Assembly (NCBI GenBank): GCA_020465985.1
Contig: JAANYP010004812.1
Span: forward strand, 62,001 to 126,000
Origin: Centrapalus pauciflorus
Lineage: Eukaryota; Streptophyta; Magnoliopsida; Asterales; Asteraceae
Length of the DNA: 64,000 nucleotides
Direction of reading: 5' to 3'
The notes below the pieces were generated by a model. That model made no database searches. It was given only the letters and a program-made list of their open reading frames with translations, and was not told the DNA's origin. Below are positions 21,966-33,967 of this stretch, piece after piece (position 1 is the first letter of the stretch; the number at the start of each line of letters is the position of its first letter). Made by a program: the position numbers and the translations under genes.

Positions 21966-23386
21966 GGGTAAATTACAAATTTGGTCCCTGTGGTTATAGG
22001 GAAATTACGGATAAGGTCCTTTTATAGAAGAAATTACAAATTCGATGTCTGTGGTTAACATTTTGTTATGGATTTGGTCCTTTGACCGGTCATTTTTTTA
22101 AAATGACCATTTTACCCTTTAAGAAATAATAGTAAAAGACAACAAACTTTACTTTTTCAATAAAATAAATTTAAAAATGTATTTAATGACTTTTAATATT
22201 AATATTTAATATTCAATAAACTTTAGTATTCATCCCCCTGGCTCATCGTTCATGGATCTCTACAAGAGAAAGAAATCACATTTATCCAGGAGATATGCGA
22301 AGAAGGAGCTCGGAGCAAAGCGATAATGTATTAACGAGCTTTCGTTTTGGGTGCCTAGGTCATATTGCCGTTGATTCTGATTCTGATCCGGAAGTACATT
22401 AGACGGACAAGGATCCTCTAGAGAGTTCATGATGGTTGAAGCATCTAGTGCTAGAAGTCTAGAAGTGTGTAGAGAATTCCTTGTAAACATCTAGAATAGG
22501 TGTATTCTAGAGTGATGGAGAGCTTCAAGTATGAATAGGATCCTTCCCCTAATTTTTTACATCTCTCTGTCTCTGTCTCTCTCTCTTACTCTCATTTAGT
22601 TTCGAGCTTATGGTTTTTCTTTCCTTCACTTTGCCTTGTTATACGAGAATGGTCTGAGTTAGGGAGACCAAGTATGTGACATGCTGTATATAATACCCTT
22701 CTTCTGTTACGATTGGTACTTGGTAGACAATTACCTTCGCAAACTCACCTTCGGAAGGATGCTTGTTCATCTTTCGTATGGTCCACCATTAAACCACCAC
22801 ATCTCCCTCCCTCGCCCTCAGAGCTACTCGGCTACTCCTACTCCGCCTTATCATATCGATATTCTCCCTCTCTTTTTAATCGATTTCTCTTTCCGCCCCC
22901 TCTGATCGATGTTGGCTTCGAGTTTGTTCGTGGCTCTCTCACAGCGATGATGTTCGGGTTTAAATATCATCTTTGTAGATCTCGTTTGAATCTCGTCTCT
23001 TTGATTTATTGTAGGATTTGAGTTCATATATTGTTCCAGACTGGTTGGTTGTGGTGGCCAACCGAAGGGAGGTGGCGGTGGTGACCGACTATCACAGGGG
23101 AGATAGCAAGAGAGAGAGAGAGTTATTTGTTAATAATTAAGATAAAAATAAGTATTTTGGATTTATTTTTATTATTTTTATTGTTTGATTTTATGAAAAA
23201 GAAGTTCATTGCCTACTTTTATTATATTATCAAGGGTAGAATGGTCATTTAAAAAAAAATAACCGGACAAAGGACCATATCCATAACAAAATGTTAACCA
23301 CAGACATCAAATTTGTAATTTCTTCTATAGAAGGACCTTATCTGTAATTTCCCTATAACCACAAGGATCAAATTTGTAATTTACCC
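21966..23386. mobile_element. Mutator-like element with long TIRs and 9-bp TSD
   Basis: 1,421 bp bounded by GGGTAAATTACAAATTTG and its inverse. The inverted arms are about 150 bp and include a GACCGG word at their inner ends. It is flanked by 9-bp duplications TATATTCTA (21957-21965 and 23387-23395). The interior (about 22,230-23,120) is not simple AT-rich filler. It has a higher-GC segment at 22,250-22,500, a pyrimidine-rich (TCTC)n tract at 22,560-22,600 followed by a CT-rich, exon-like stretch at 22,780-22,960. No MURA transposase is seen. Confidence 0.85.
22240..23100. other. Possible captured gene sequence inside the Mutator-like element
   Basis: Two short ORFs can be read: 22,260-22,490 on the minus strand (76 residues) and 22,713-23,021 on the plus strand (102 residues). 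The CT-rich leader-like tract upstream of 22,780 resembles a plant 5'UTR. I do not recognise either protein. This could be a gene fragment carried as in Pack-MULEs, or non-coding filler. Confidence 0.3.
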
Positions 23387-23395
23387 TATATTCTA

Positions 23396-23702
23396 ATTTT
23401 AATAATTTCTAGAGTAAATTAAAGAAATAGTCACTGTGGTTTGCTCAAAATTAGGGAAATGGTCCCTGATATTTAAAAATTGCATAAATGGTCCCTCAAA
23501 ACACTATTTACTTGCAGAAATGGTCCCTTAATCTCTTGACTTTTTCAAAATGACGATTTTGCCTTATTCTCAAAATCAATTTTGGTCCCTATAGTATATT
23601 TAGTTTTGGTTTTACTCATTTTTATAATTTTTTGTCTTTGTTTTTAAATTTTAATGCTAATATGTGATTTAATAATTTTATTTAATTTGTTTATTTTAAT
23701 TC
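23396..23702. repeat. Unpaired Mutator-like end
   Basis: The sequence near 23,411-23,600 has the AGTAAATTAAAGAAATAGTC/ATGGTCCCT style shared by other long-TIR elements in the window. No inverted partner lies close by. The rest is AT-rich. Confidence 0.35.
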
Positions 23703-25059
23703 TGTAACACCATAAACTCTAATTATTAATAACATAATAAATATTTCTAACAAAAATTCGGCATGACCTATTCGTAATATCAATAACCCAACCTGTATTT
23801 TCTGTTTCTAACCAAGACTTAAAAAAACAATTCGAATACATCAAATTCCCAAGATATAATTTCCCAAAACAGATCAGAGTTTTATGCGCTTAAGAATGCC
23901 CATGGATCTAACTAACAATTCATTATGTGACCATCGCCCCAATATACGCAATTCTATGACCACCATATCCAAGTACATTACACAAAATGGAATTAAATAT
24001 ATCACCATTCATCAAGCTTAACTAATAAAGTAATGATGAGCTATAACAAAATGGTGATCTACTCCCTTCCCAAAATAAAACATAAGTAACTGTACCAAAA
24101 GAGTCTGCCGATCACAGTCTTCTACTTCAACCCTTGCTCGATTCAACCTTCTCTTTCCCTCTACCTTCTATTCCTGAAAATGTAAATCAACTAAATGATT
24201 AAGCAATAATGCTTAGTGAATAACTAGATTAATAATGTACCATAATCATTAGCAATTCAGTAAATAAACCTGCAAGGCATGAATCATTACAATATGATGT
24301 TATTATGTAAGAAATATCAAAGGAGATGAGACATATCAAGAGGGAGACTCTTGATAATGTCACGACAACACTACACACTATGAATACATCCAGGGAGTGT
24401 GTAGCACAAAAAATCATTGGGGCCCGCAGTACCCGGCATCGTACTCGCGCTAATCAATGAAGTACGGCATCATACTCCGAGGTCATCGGTAGTATGGCTA
24501 TAATGTACATCACCCACAGTAATGTACTATATCATAAGTAATGTAATAAACATGTACATGTTAAGACTAATCATATAAGTCAATTATAGTAAGAGCATAA
24601 TCATAAGGATCAATAAAGGGTAATGCGATGCAATGTCAAGAAAGTGAACAACTTAAGCATATGAAACCAAACAAATGTTAATTTATAAGGGGTACATATT
24701 AACTCTAGTACTCACTATCAATGCATAAAAGATCTCCATTAACAAGACAACACGATACATCTAGACATATTTTAGTAAAGCCTCTCCACATGCTCCAATA
24801 GTCACCGAGGTTAGTTAATAAACACCTAGACATAACATTCAATCATAATTCTTGTTAATAAGAAAGAAAGACAAGAATAACTCTTTTAATTTAAGTTTAC
24901 ATTTACTTTTATGGACTTATAAATATAGCCTATTAAGACTAGAATTTATCTCAACCATTGCGTAAGGGTTAAAATGATCAATTATCATGTTTTTAGTATG
25001 TGTCTGATGATTCTAAGGCTTAACAACCTAACTCGACACTTGTGTAGTATAACCACTCA
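23703..25059 (+). repeat. LTR-like block, possibly a solo LTR
   Basis: It begins TGTAACACCATAAACTC, a start frequent among plant Ty3-type LTRs, and contains a moderately GC-rich centre near 24,420-24,520. It ends before the truncated gag of E3 near 25,060. No flanking duplication, PBS or polypurine tract could be verified. It marks the place where E3 is cut off at its 5' side. Confidence 0.35.
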
Positions 25060-25061
25060 TT

Positions 25062-25935
25062 TTTTTGGTTCCTTCAAGTAGAGCATGTTGAGGCTTTAAC
25101 CAAAGAACTTACTATCAAGGAGGTAGAGCTAGCGAAGCAAAGGTTAAGGTTGCAGAGGTAAATAGTAAGTTAGAAAAGTTTAGGAACTCTTCAATGAATC
25201 TAGGGAAAATCTTATATGCACAGCGTCAGTCTATGAAACCGGTAGGTTTAGGTTATAGAGAGAGTCCTCCACCTTTTAACGATAACTATGTGCCTCAGCC
25301 TCAGGATAAAACTGATAAACCAGTTGAGTCAGAGGTAGCAGCTGAAACTGTATATGAATCTGATAAGGATAAAGCAACTAAGGTGACTAATAATAATGCC
25401 ACGATTAAGAAAGTTAAGTTTGTGCAGTCTTCTAGTGAGAAGATTGTGAACGCCACTCATCAAGTGTAGCTAGCACAAGTAGTTCTCAAAACACTGAGAA
25501 GATTGTGAACACCACTCCAAAGACTGCTGTTAGACAAGTACCTGTGTCGGTTAGACCGAATGACGTGGTTAGGACTAATTCACCGAATACAGTCCCTAAT
25601 CAATCTAGCTCAGGACCTCAACAAGTTTATAGGAGTACAACACCTAGAAGAGCTTACACTCCAGTTAGGTCTCACACTCCTCAAAGACATCAGACACCAG
25701 GTAGAGCCCAGGGTACCAATCTGAAATGCCATAATAGAAATTATTCAAGGGCTCAACAACAAATGCCTACCCAAAAGGCCAAGAGTGAATTTAAATCACT
25801 CTGCACCACAACAGGTTCTCAATCAAACACCCAAGTCACCTGAAAGGAGAGATGGGTTTTTGAAGGAGTTCAAGTATGTGGATGAGAACGTTATTACCAA
25901 GTCAGTCATGACTTGGGTTCCCCGTGATAACTAAC
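25062..25935 (+). pseudogene. C-terminal gag of Copia element E3
   Basis: The reading begins in a heptad-rich stretch (KELTIKEVELAKQRL) and continues with LGKILYAQRQSMKPVGLGY and PPPFNDNY, a segment found in many Copia gag proteins. A Thr/Pro/Arg-rich basic region follows (RRAYTPVRSHTPQRH), ending close to the protease. Frames change near 25,160, 25,470 and 25,840. The N-terminal half of gag, the leader and the 5' LTR are missing, so E3 is 5'-truncated. Confidence 0.75.
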
Positions 25936-25949
25936 TTGTTTTCTTTCAT

Positions 25950-27217
25950 GTGCAGGAGCTAACTACAGGTCTAAACAACAAGTGGTTCGTCGACAGTGGT
26001 TGCTCAAGACACATGACTGGGGAAAGAAGTCTACTTACAGACTTCAAGGGAGGGAACAAGGGTTTTGTATCATTTGTTGGGAACAAAGGAGGAAATATCA
26101 CTGGAACAGGAGTGATTACTAATGGGACTATCACACTTGATCAAGTATATCACGTTGATAGACTTGCTCACAATCTCATTAGTGTCTCTCAGATCTGTGA
26201 TAAGAAGAATTCAGTTTTGTTTACTGATACTGAAGCGTTAGCGCTGAAGCCGGGATTCAAAATTCCTGAAGAGTGGATTATGATGAGAGCCCCAAGGAAG
26301 AACGATTTGTACATGCTGGACATGAACATCTCCGATTCATCGATGGGAACAATCTGTCTGTTATCTAAAGCTTAAGAGACCGAATCAGTCTCATGGCACA
26401 AACGCATGACACACTTGCACCTGAGGAAAATGAACTACATCACTAAACATGGACTGGTGCAAGGTGTCCCGATGAAGAGTTTTCAGTTTGAAGACAAGTG
26501 TGTACCATGCAAGTAAGGCAAACAACACAAGAAGTCACACAAGTCAAAGACTCAGAACTCGATAGCTTCCACTTTCGATTTGTTGCATATGGACCTATTC
26601 GGACCTATCAACAAAAGGAGTATAGGTGGTAGTTGGTACTGTTTAGTTATCACTGATGACTACTCACGTTTTTCATAAATTTTCTTTTTAGGTACGAAGG
26701 ACGAAACAGCTGCAAAGTTGATTGGGTTCTTAGACCAAGTCGAAAACTCCTATGGGACAAGGGTAAAACGTATCAGGAGTGACAATGGAACAGAGTTTAA
26801 AAACACAGTAATTGGTGTATATGTCTATCCAAAGGCATAGTGCATCAATTTAGTGCACCATATGAGCCACAACAAAATGGGGTTGCAGAACGGAAAAACA
26901 GGACCTTGATTGAGGCAGCAAGGACCATGCTCTCGGATTCAAAGCTTCCTACCATGTTTTGGGGGGAGGCAGTGAATACCGCTTATCATGTTTTAAATTG
27001 GATCCTTACTGTCAAATCATTAAACAAAACCTGTTATGAAGTTTTGAATAAAAGACCACCAAATTTAACTGGCTTCGAACCGTTTGGGGTACCGTGTACT
27101 TTAATGAAAATAAAACATCAACCTAAGTTTGGTGAAAAGGCTGACGAATGTTATTTCCTAGGTTATGTGCCTAATTCACCAAACAAAAGGGTTTTAAAAA
27201 ATCAAGCGGTACGGTAG
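25950..27217 (+). pseudogene. Protease and integrase region of E3
   Basis: This is the start of a Copia pol. The aspartic protease is marked by WFVDSGCSRHMTG, with the catalytic D-S-G. A GAG-pre-integrase zinc-binding segment follows, with H-x-H and C-x2-C spacing (WHKRMTHLHLRKMN, then CVPCK). Integrase core signatures are LLHMDLFGP, RSDNGTEF and YEPQQNGVAERKNRTL, which supply the D, D and E residues. Stops lie at about 26,373, 26,515 and 26,679, and the frame changes near 26,820. The order PR-IN before RT identifies the Copia superfamily. Not functional as it stands. Confidence 0.92.
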
Positions 27218-27222
27218 AGATT

Positions 27223-28686
27223 GTGTATAACATTGATGTAACAAGTTATACACATGAACCCCAAACTGGTCCGGATTGGATATTTGATTATGACAAATTG
27301 TTTGAATCATTTAACATTCCTTCGGATGGAAATGCAGGTACAATTGAGCATGACCTATCTTCATTAAATCTGAATGACGACGATCAAGGTTTTCCAAAGA
27401 CAAGCTTTCCATCAACTTCTGAGCCTACAACGATAGAAGATGGGTCTCCAGCAGAGAATGATTCTGAGTTACCTACAAACGAGAATCAGACTACAAATTC
27501 TAACTCCGAGGACAGTGATCATGAGGAACAGAATGTAGCATCTGAGGTTGTTCCCCCGTTAGGTGAAATAGGATCAAACTTAGGAGGTAATCTTAGGGTC
27601 AATGAGATCGAAACATCGAGGATAAATAAGGATCATCCGATTGAGAGCATCATAGGAAATCCGCATTCTGGTATGAGAACTAGGAGTAGTTTGAATAACA
27701 ACACAGTGTTATTGTCGATGATTAATGACTCCGAGGCTTTTCACACTTGCCTTTATTCGTGTTTTATCTCACAAGTAGAGCCGAAGAATGTGCAAATGGT
27801 ACTGAAAGATAATTCTTGGGTTGAAGCGATGCAAGAAGAACTGTCACAATTTAGAAAGCTAGAAGTGTGGGAGTTAGTGCCTCTACCGCGAGGAGAAGTT
27901 GCTATAGGAACCAAATGGGTTTTTAAGTGCAAAAGAGATTATCGGGGTATCGTTACTCGCAACAAGGCAAGACTTGTGGTAAAGGGTTTCAACCAAGAAG
28001 AGGGAATCGATTACAATGAGGTGTTTGCACCAGTAGCAAGGCTTGAAGCAATGCGTCTGGTTCTAGCCTTTGCGTCCTTTAAAAGATTTAAAGTCTATCA
28101 GTTGGATGTAAAAAGTGCATTCCTGTATGGCAAGGTGAAGGAACTGGTGTATGTCGAACAACTGCCCGGGTTTACAGATCCAAAGTATCCAAACAGAGTG
28201 TATCGTCTTGATAAGGCTCTGTATGGATTACATCAAGCACCAAGGGCATGGTATGATACACTATCAACTCTTCTTTTAGACAACGGGTTTGAAAGAGGGA
28301 GAATTGATAGTACATTGTTCGTAAAGAGAAAGGGAGAAGAGTTTATCTTGGTACAAGTGTACGTGGATGACATCATTTTCGGGTCATCAGACGAGCAGAT
28401 GTGCAAAGATTTCGAGAAGGTGATGAAGTCAAAGTTTGAGATGAGTGCTATGGGAGAGCTGAACTTCTTTCTGGGGTTGCAAGTTGAACAAAGGAAGGAG
28501 GGCATGTTTATCAATCAGACGAAGTATGTCTATGATATTCTGGAGCGCTTCGGGATGGAGGGATCAAAGCTAACTGCTCACTTTAGTACACCAATTCAAG
28601 TGAATCACAATCTCGGACCGGGTACAGAAAGTGATACTGATGTGGATCCGACTCTATATCGGGCCATGATCGGATCACTCATGTAA
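27223..28686 (+). pseudogene. Reverse transcriptase domain of E3
   Basis: The longest open frame in the window, 487 codons. Residues 1-190 are an acidic, low-complexity linker. The Copia reverse transcriptase then begins at WVEAMQEELSQF, with TKWVFKCKRD, ARLVVKGFNQEEGIDY, FAPVARLEAMRLVLAFA and QLDVKSAFLYG; the catalytic YVDDIIFGS lies near residue 385. It ends at TAA 28684-28686, just after the AMIGSLM segment that normally continues toward RNase H. The reading shifts frame at that point. The catalytic residues are retained although the surrounding pol is broken. Confidence 0.93.
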
Positions 28687-28706
28687 CTGCTTCTAGACCT
28701 AACATA

Positions 28707-29312
28707 ATGTTTGCTATGTGTATTTGTGCTAGGTTTAAAGCAAATCCGAAAGAAATGCATATGAAAGCTGTGAAGCGGATTCTGAGATACCTCAAGTCAA
28801 AACCGAAGCTAGGACTTTGGTATCATGCCAATGGTGATCTGGAATTGGAAGCATTCATGGATTCAGACTATGGAGGTTGCAGCTTGAACCGGAAGTCAAC
28901 CACTGGAGGTTGTCAGTTCCTTGGAGGGAGACTAGTATCATGGAAATGCAAGAAATAGACTTTGGTAGCCGTGTCAACGTGCGAGGCCGAATATGTAGCT
29001 GCTGGTAGTTGCTGTTCACAGGTTTTGTGGATACAACAACAATTGCGGGACTACGGTTTGACTTACACTCATACTCCCATTAGGATCGATAACCAATCTA
29101 CTATTACTATCACTAATAATCCAGTTAAACACAGTAAAACAAAGCACATAGACGTAAGACATCATTTTATACGTGATTGTGCTGAAAAGAACTTAATAAA
29201 ACTGGTAAAAGTGGCAACGGAAGATAACAATGCTGATTTATTCACTAAAGCTTTTGATAAGTCACACTTTGAGTTGTTAGTTCAATTGAATGGTATGCGT
29301 AATCCAGAGTAA
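28707..29312 (+). pseudogene. RNase H domain of E3
   Basis: This is the Copia RNase H that removes the RNA strand during cDNA synthesis. Recognisable parts are RYLKSKPKLGLWY, DSDYGGCSLNRKSTTGG, STCEAEYVAAGSC, IRIDNQSTI and HIDVRHHFIRD. These contribute the acidic active-site residues. A TAG at 28956-28958 interrupts it, with the same frame continuing afterwards. It ends TAA near 29,310, followed by the pol-to-3'ORF spacer. Confidence 0.92.
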
Positions 29313-29392
29313 CTTGACCTTAGTAAATTTTCTTTCTTTTTATAGTAAGTTAGTAGTTAAGTAGAATTTATTTCCTTTTATAGTAAGTTAGT
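29313..29392 (+). other. E3 spacer with short direct repeat
   Basis: Immediately after RNase H, TTTATAGTAAGTTAG occurs twice (about 29,339 and 29,378). Confidence 0.6.
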
Positions 29393-29868
29393 TGTAACAA
29401 CCTAACTTTTGATCATGTCATAAATTCAGTATTTGAACCGATAATGTAATATTATTACATTATTTGAATTATAATTTAATTAAGTTATGAAATATTTAAT
29501 TAAATTATATAAATATTTATATTATGAATTAATAAATTATTAAAGATAATTAAATAAAAGAGATATAATATACAAAAATGAAAGTGGGTTAACTAGCAAA
29601 TATAACTAGATGAAGTATATAAACGTGATTTATTATTCAAAAATCAGACTATCTCTCTCTCTACTCTCTATCTCTAACTTTCTCTCTCTACTTTCTCTCT
29701 ACCTTCTCTCTAAATTATCTCCCAAACCGACCAGCCGATTATCGAGTTCTATATATCGTTGGAAAGATCTCGAAGAGTTCTATGCGAATCTGCTATCTCC
29801 TACGTGATTTCATACGAATTTGAGGTAAGAATCGATATTTTTAAGTTTTTATATATTTCGGTTGCTAC
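29393..29868 (+). mobile_element. Probable solo LTR inside the E3 spacer
   Basis: The block starts TGTAACAACC and ends GGTTGCTACA, an inverted pair typical of LTR ends. It contains a TATA-like TATATAAAC near 29,614 and a CT-rich leader tract (CTCTCTCTACTCTC) from about 29,650. Flanks are TTAGT and TTAAC, so only part of a 5-bp duplication is conserved. About 476 bp. Confidence 0.5.
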
Positions 29869-32130
29869 ATTAACATTTTTACAGGAAAAGACAAAGGAAA
29901 GTCACCTGCCGGACCTAGTTCTTAGGTCTTACACGCTCAAGACAGAAGTTTCATAGACCTCTACTCAGCGACCCCATTTTGGTACTAATTGGATGACGAT
30001 ATTATGGTGATCTGGGTAGATTTATTTTGATAATATGATGGCATGAATTAGATTAGACTTGTGCCCTTTATAAGTTTAATTTAAAATCAGAAATCAGTAT
30101 TAAACTTAAATCCTAATATGTTTGTACTGTAATTTTTAATTCCGCAATTAATTACTCTATCTTAGTTATGGTTGATATCGTATTGCATGATGTGGGACCT
30201 AGACTGGTGAGAACCGCTCCGCAAGGGGTGGTCTTCACATTAGTAGGTTACTTTATTAGCTTATTTTAAAAATGAAAAACAAAAGAAAAAAGAGAGTTAA
30301 CCATAAAAAATTCAAAAAACGAGAATATTAGAAAATTGAGTCAAGTCTTAGATACATAGGTTCAAAGTGACTAAAATTAGCACAGTCGATACAATCTCTA
30401 AGTGTTAAGCTTTCACACATAATGCACCTTAAACTCTAAGTGATATACATTTTCTTGTTTGATGTGTCGGTAGGCATAATACACAAAGGGAATCTCAAAA
30501 GCTAATAAAATTTCAAGAAAAAGTCTTATGTGTAACTAACTTAGATGTATGAGCAAATGATCTTAATTTCTATGTTAGAGACATACAGACAATGATTCTA
30601 AATGAGGTATGCAAATTTTCTACGGGATGTATAGCATCATCAAATACATCTTAAAGAAAAGAAAAATTTTGATAAAAAGAGAGAATCAAAACAAGTCGCT
30701 TTGTTGTACGTAAGTACAGACCTGTCACCTCTGTTTTGACTCGGGTTAGCAAGATATGTCGCTTTGTTGTACGTAAGTACAGACTTGTCACCGCTGTCTT
30801 GCTAGCTTTAAATAAACTTTAAGACAAACTAAGACACTCTGTTGTATGTAAACAGAACTGTGTCCGACGTTTGCCTTTTAAAGAAAATTTGCAATACCGA
30901 AAAGTTATAATCATTGTGTGTATGCCTTGATCATTGAAGTATGTCTAAGTATGGGATACGTAAGGTAGTTTCTTGATAAATAAAAAGGCCAAGGGATATT
31001 TCAAAGTGTAAAATGTTTAAAGGAAAAATCATACCGATAATCGACTTGGAATGTATATCACAACAAACAATCAAAGGAATCAAAAATTTCTAAGTGTGAA
31101 AGTAAAATACTGAAAGTGCGTTTGACATCACTATCTGATTGAACCTTTCTTTGACTTTCTCACAAAAATATTCTGTTAGTTTAGGTTGTAAATTTTTAAA
31201 AGTAGTTTTGAGTAGCTTAAGTTTAAATTTTACTTTATTTTATTTTATTTTATTTTTTCTAAGTAGGAAAAAGGTCAAAGTTACTAGGATGCATGATTGG
31301 TTGAATAAACAAATTTTGCATGAAAATCTATTGCTTGGTGTGAATAATTTTGCAAGGTTTGTAAAATTCCGTTACACGAAAAAGTTGAAAAAGTTGAATT
31401 TTATTCAAGGATTTTCAAAATTTCCATTAAGAATTTAAGACAAATTCGAATTAAGCTTCGAATTTGTCAGGAAGTTCGAATTTATGGCAAGTTCAAAGGT
31501 TGTTGGTATAAATAGGTTAACAGTACTTCATTTAAGGCACCTACCTTCGAATTTGTTCATTCGAACTTATTCTGGCGATTTTGAACTTGTGTATTCGAAC
31601 TTGTCGCTTTCGACTTTGCTCCTAGTTCTCGAAGTTTTGCTCATTTTTCTCGAACCTACTCACATATTTAGGTATAGTGATCACTATTATACAAAGTTTG
31701 GGTAGTTTAGGACATTATTAAGGCAAAAAATCGAGATTATTTGATAGTTTTTGGGTTTAAACTATGTGATTCAAAATCACAAGTTTTTAACCGGTGGACG
31801 TTCAAATAAAACACATATAACTTCGATTAGAACCCAATAGGACTAGATTATACTAATTTTTAAGTCAAATGGGGTTAAAATCTTGGATTTTAGTATGAAA
31901 ATGACCGACTTCGAACATGTTCATCATGTTCGAACTTGTTAAATATCTACAAGTTTGAAGTCAGCCAAGTTCGAACATAATCCTCCAATTTGTTTACATT
32001 CGAATGTTTTTTAGAATAAATTCGAACTTGTATAAATTCGAATGTGTTGGATTTTGAACTTATGTAAGTTCGAAATTATGCAAATTCGAAATAAACAAGT
32101 TTCATTTTTATTTTTCATTACTAATAATGG
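29869..32130 (+). other. E3 spacer between pol and the 3' ORF
   Basis: Non-coding and AT-rich. GTCGCTTTGTTGTACGTAAG recurs at about 30,692 and 30,757, with a degenerate third copy near 30,838. From about 31,440 the sequence is dense in TTCGAA and TTCGAACTTG words and carries GGTATAAATAGGTTAACAGT near 31,505, conserved in the fragment at 1-430. The spacer ends with a pyrimidine-rich tract and TGTGCAG just before the 3' ORF start, consistent with a splice acceptor. Confidence 0.65.
31505..31530 (+). promoter_or_regulatory. Conserved TATA-like element in the E3 spacer
   Basis: GGTATAAATAGGTTAACAGT is identical in the minus-strand copy at about 60-85, while the sequence around it has diverged. 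It may be an internal promoter for the 3' ORF. Alternatively this segment may derive from an old LTR promoter. Confidence 0.4.
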
Positions 32131-32152
32131 TTGTTGTTTCTATGTGCAGATA

Positions 32153-33955
32153 TGGGTGATCGGGCTTTCTATAATAAACATAACATGGTTATGTCGGTGG
32201 ATAGAGAATTGCCTGAAGCTCAACCGTACCGTCACATGGTCGAATTTTTGACGCAATCGCGGGTCGCTTATGCTCTTACCCATAATCTGCAGATCGTTTT
32301 GCCGTATGTACGTCAGTTTTGGGAGCATCTTTAGATTGATTGCTCAGTGACGCCTACAGTCCTACGTACAAGAGTTGGGGGACAGCCTATCGTATTTTCA
32401 GCTGCTATGTTGCGTCAAATTCTATAGCTAGGCACAGAGGATCAGGAGGCGGGGCCTATAGATTTCCCAGTTCATATAAGGCAAGCGGCATTTTTGCGAA
32501 TGGGATATGCCCAAGATATTACGAAGGCTTCCTATGTGAAAAGTGGCTTGATTGGCCAATGACGTTATCTGGTGCACGACATTATGATCTGTTTTGCACC
32601 GAAGAAGGCCGGGTTTGATACTATGGTATCCAAGTTGCAATCGGCATTGATTGCCTTAGTATACAATAAGCGATTCAGTTTTTCAGAGATGTTCTTTGGG
32701 GAGTTTGTGCATCAAATCACAGCTCCCGTTAGAGAAAGATTTTTGATGTACCCACGCTTTGCGATGATGATCATTCACCACTTTTTACCCAATTTTCCAC
32801 CTCTACCAGATACAAATGGTGTGGCCATAATAGATAAAAGAATTTTTGCTGACTGCCAGTCACATAATGCGCGAAGGGCTGAGTAGGTCAGGCCGTAAGT
32901 GGCACCTCTGTTTGGAGCCGTTATTGACCCAGATTTTATAGCTCTAGAGGGAGATAACTGGGTAGGTGAAGCTCCACAGCAACAACAACCACAACAGCAA
33001 CAACAACCACAACAGCAACAACAACAGCAACAGCAACAGCGTCCGAGGCAAAGAGCTCCGGCTAGACAAGTTCCGGCAGCTAAGCCATCCTCTAGCCGAC
33101 AATCCGAATCGACTGTAGCTGGTCCATCCACGGCAGCTGTAGGCCCGTCGAGTTCAACCCCAGAGTTTGATCAGAGGGCACAAACCCTAGAAGAAATTTG
33201 CGCTCAAGGAACGGCTGCTGAGCAAGATATTGCAGCAGAACTAGTTCATGAGATTTTGGAGCCTCCAACTGAGTACGATGATATATATTCAAAGACATTG
33301 ATGAATACCAACCACCTGAGGCTGAGGATATGGACACTGAGGTCCAGGTTGAAGGAGTTACAGAAGGAGAAGGAATGCAGACTGAGGCTGAGGGTCAAGC
33401 AGAGACCGCCTCCGAGTCTGACTCTGATTCTAGTTCTGAGGAAATAGAAGAGGTTGAAGCTGTTGATCCGGCTGTCAGAATTGACAGATATGGATCGAGA
33501 CTAGTGGTCGGTAGACGAAAACTGACAAGACGAGCAGGTAGAGATGCAAAGGAAGAAGATTCTGATTTTGAAGAGGAAGAAGAAGTTCCACTCGTTCCTA
33601 GACAAAGGGCGAGGCGGCATAGATTCATGCAGGGAGCTCCATCCACCTCGGCTCCTAAACCTGTGATACCAGCTGCTCCATCAACTCCAACCACTCTCCA
33701 TCAACATCCACATCCGCTCCATCAACATCATCTACATTCACCGATAATCAGCGGTTCACAGAGCTGAAAGGAAAGGTGGACTTCCAAACAGTCCAAATTT
33801 TTCAACTTTCAACGGCAGTGAAAGAGCTTCAAGCACATAATGCCAGACTTGATCAGGAAAATGCTGAGTTGAGAACAACAGTAGTTGATCAAGCGTCTAA
33901 GATGAAGAAAATGAAAACTCTCCTAGAGCAGTTGTTGAAAAATCTGCAAGCTTAG
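32153..33955 (+). pseudogene. 3' ORF of E3, N-terminal part
   Basis: This is the ORF after RNase H in the position where Sirevirus-type Copia elements carry an env-like gene; its function is unknown. Likely start ATG at 32,153 (MGDRAFYNKHNMVMSVDREL), continuing MVEFLTQSRVAYALTHNLQ, with frame changes near 32,340, 32,570 and 32,890. A Gln-rich tract (32,977-33,045) follows, then an acidic Ser/Glu-rich section (33,330-33,600), a Pro/Thr/Ser-rich linker and a coiled coil (KVDFQTVQIFQLSTAVKELQ) that ends at TAG 33,953-33,955. No signal peptide or convincing transmembrane segment is seen. Confidence 0.7.
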
Positions 33956-33967
33956 GGGGAGAGTAGT

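Noticed and set aside
24229..24417. Small hydrophobic minus-strand ORF
   Set aside because: Located in an LTR-like repeat block, short, with no family resemblance; membrane-like composition follows from AT-rich sequence.
32775..33131. Minus-strand Cys/Gly-rich ORF
   Set aside because: It is the antisense of the Gln-rich tract of the E3 3' ORF.
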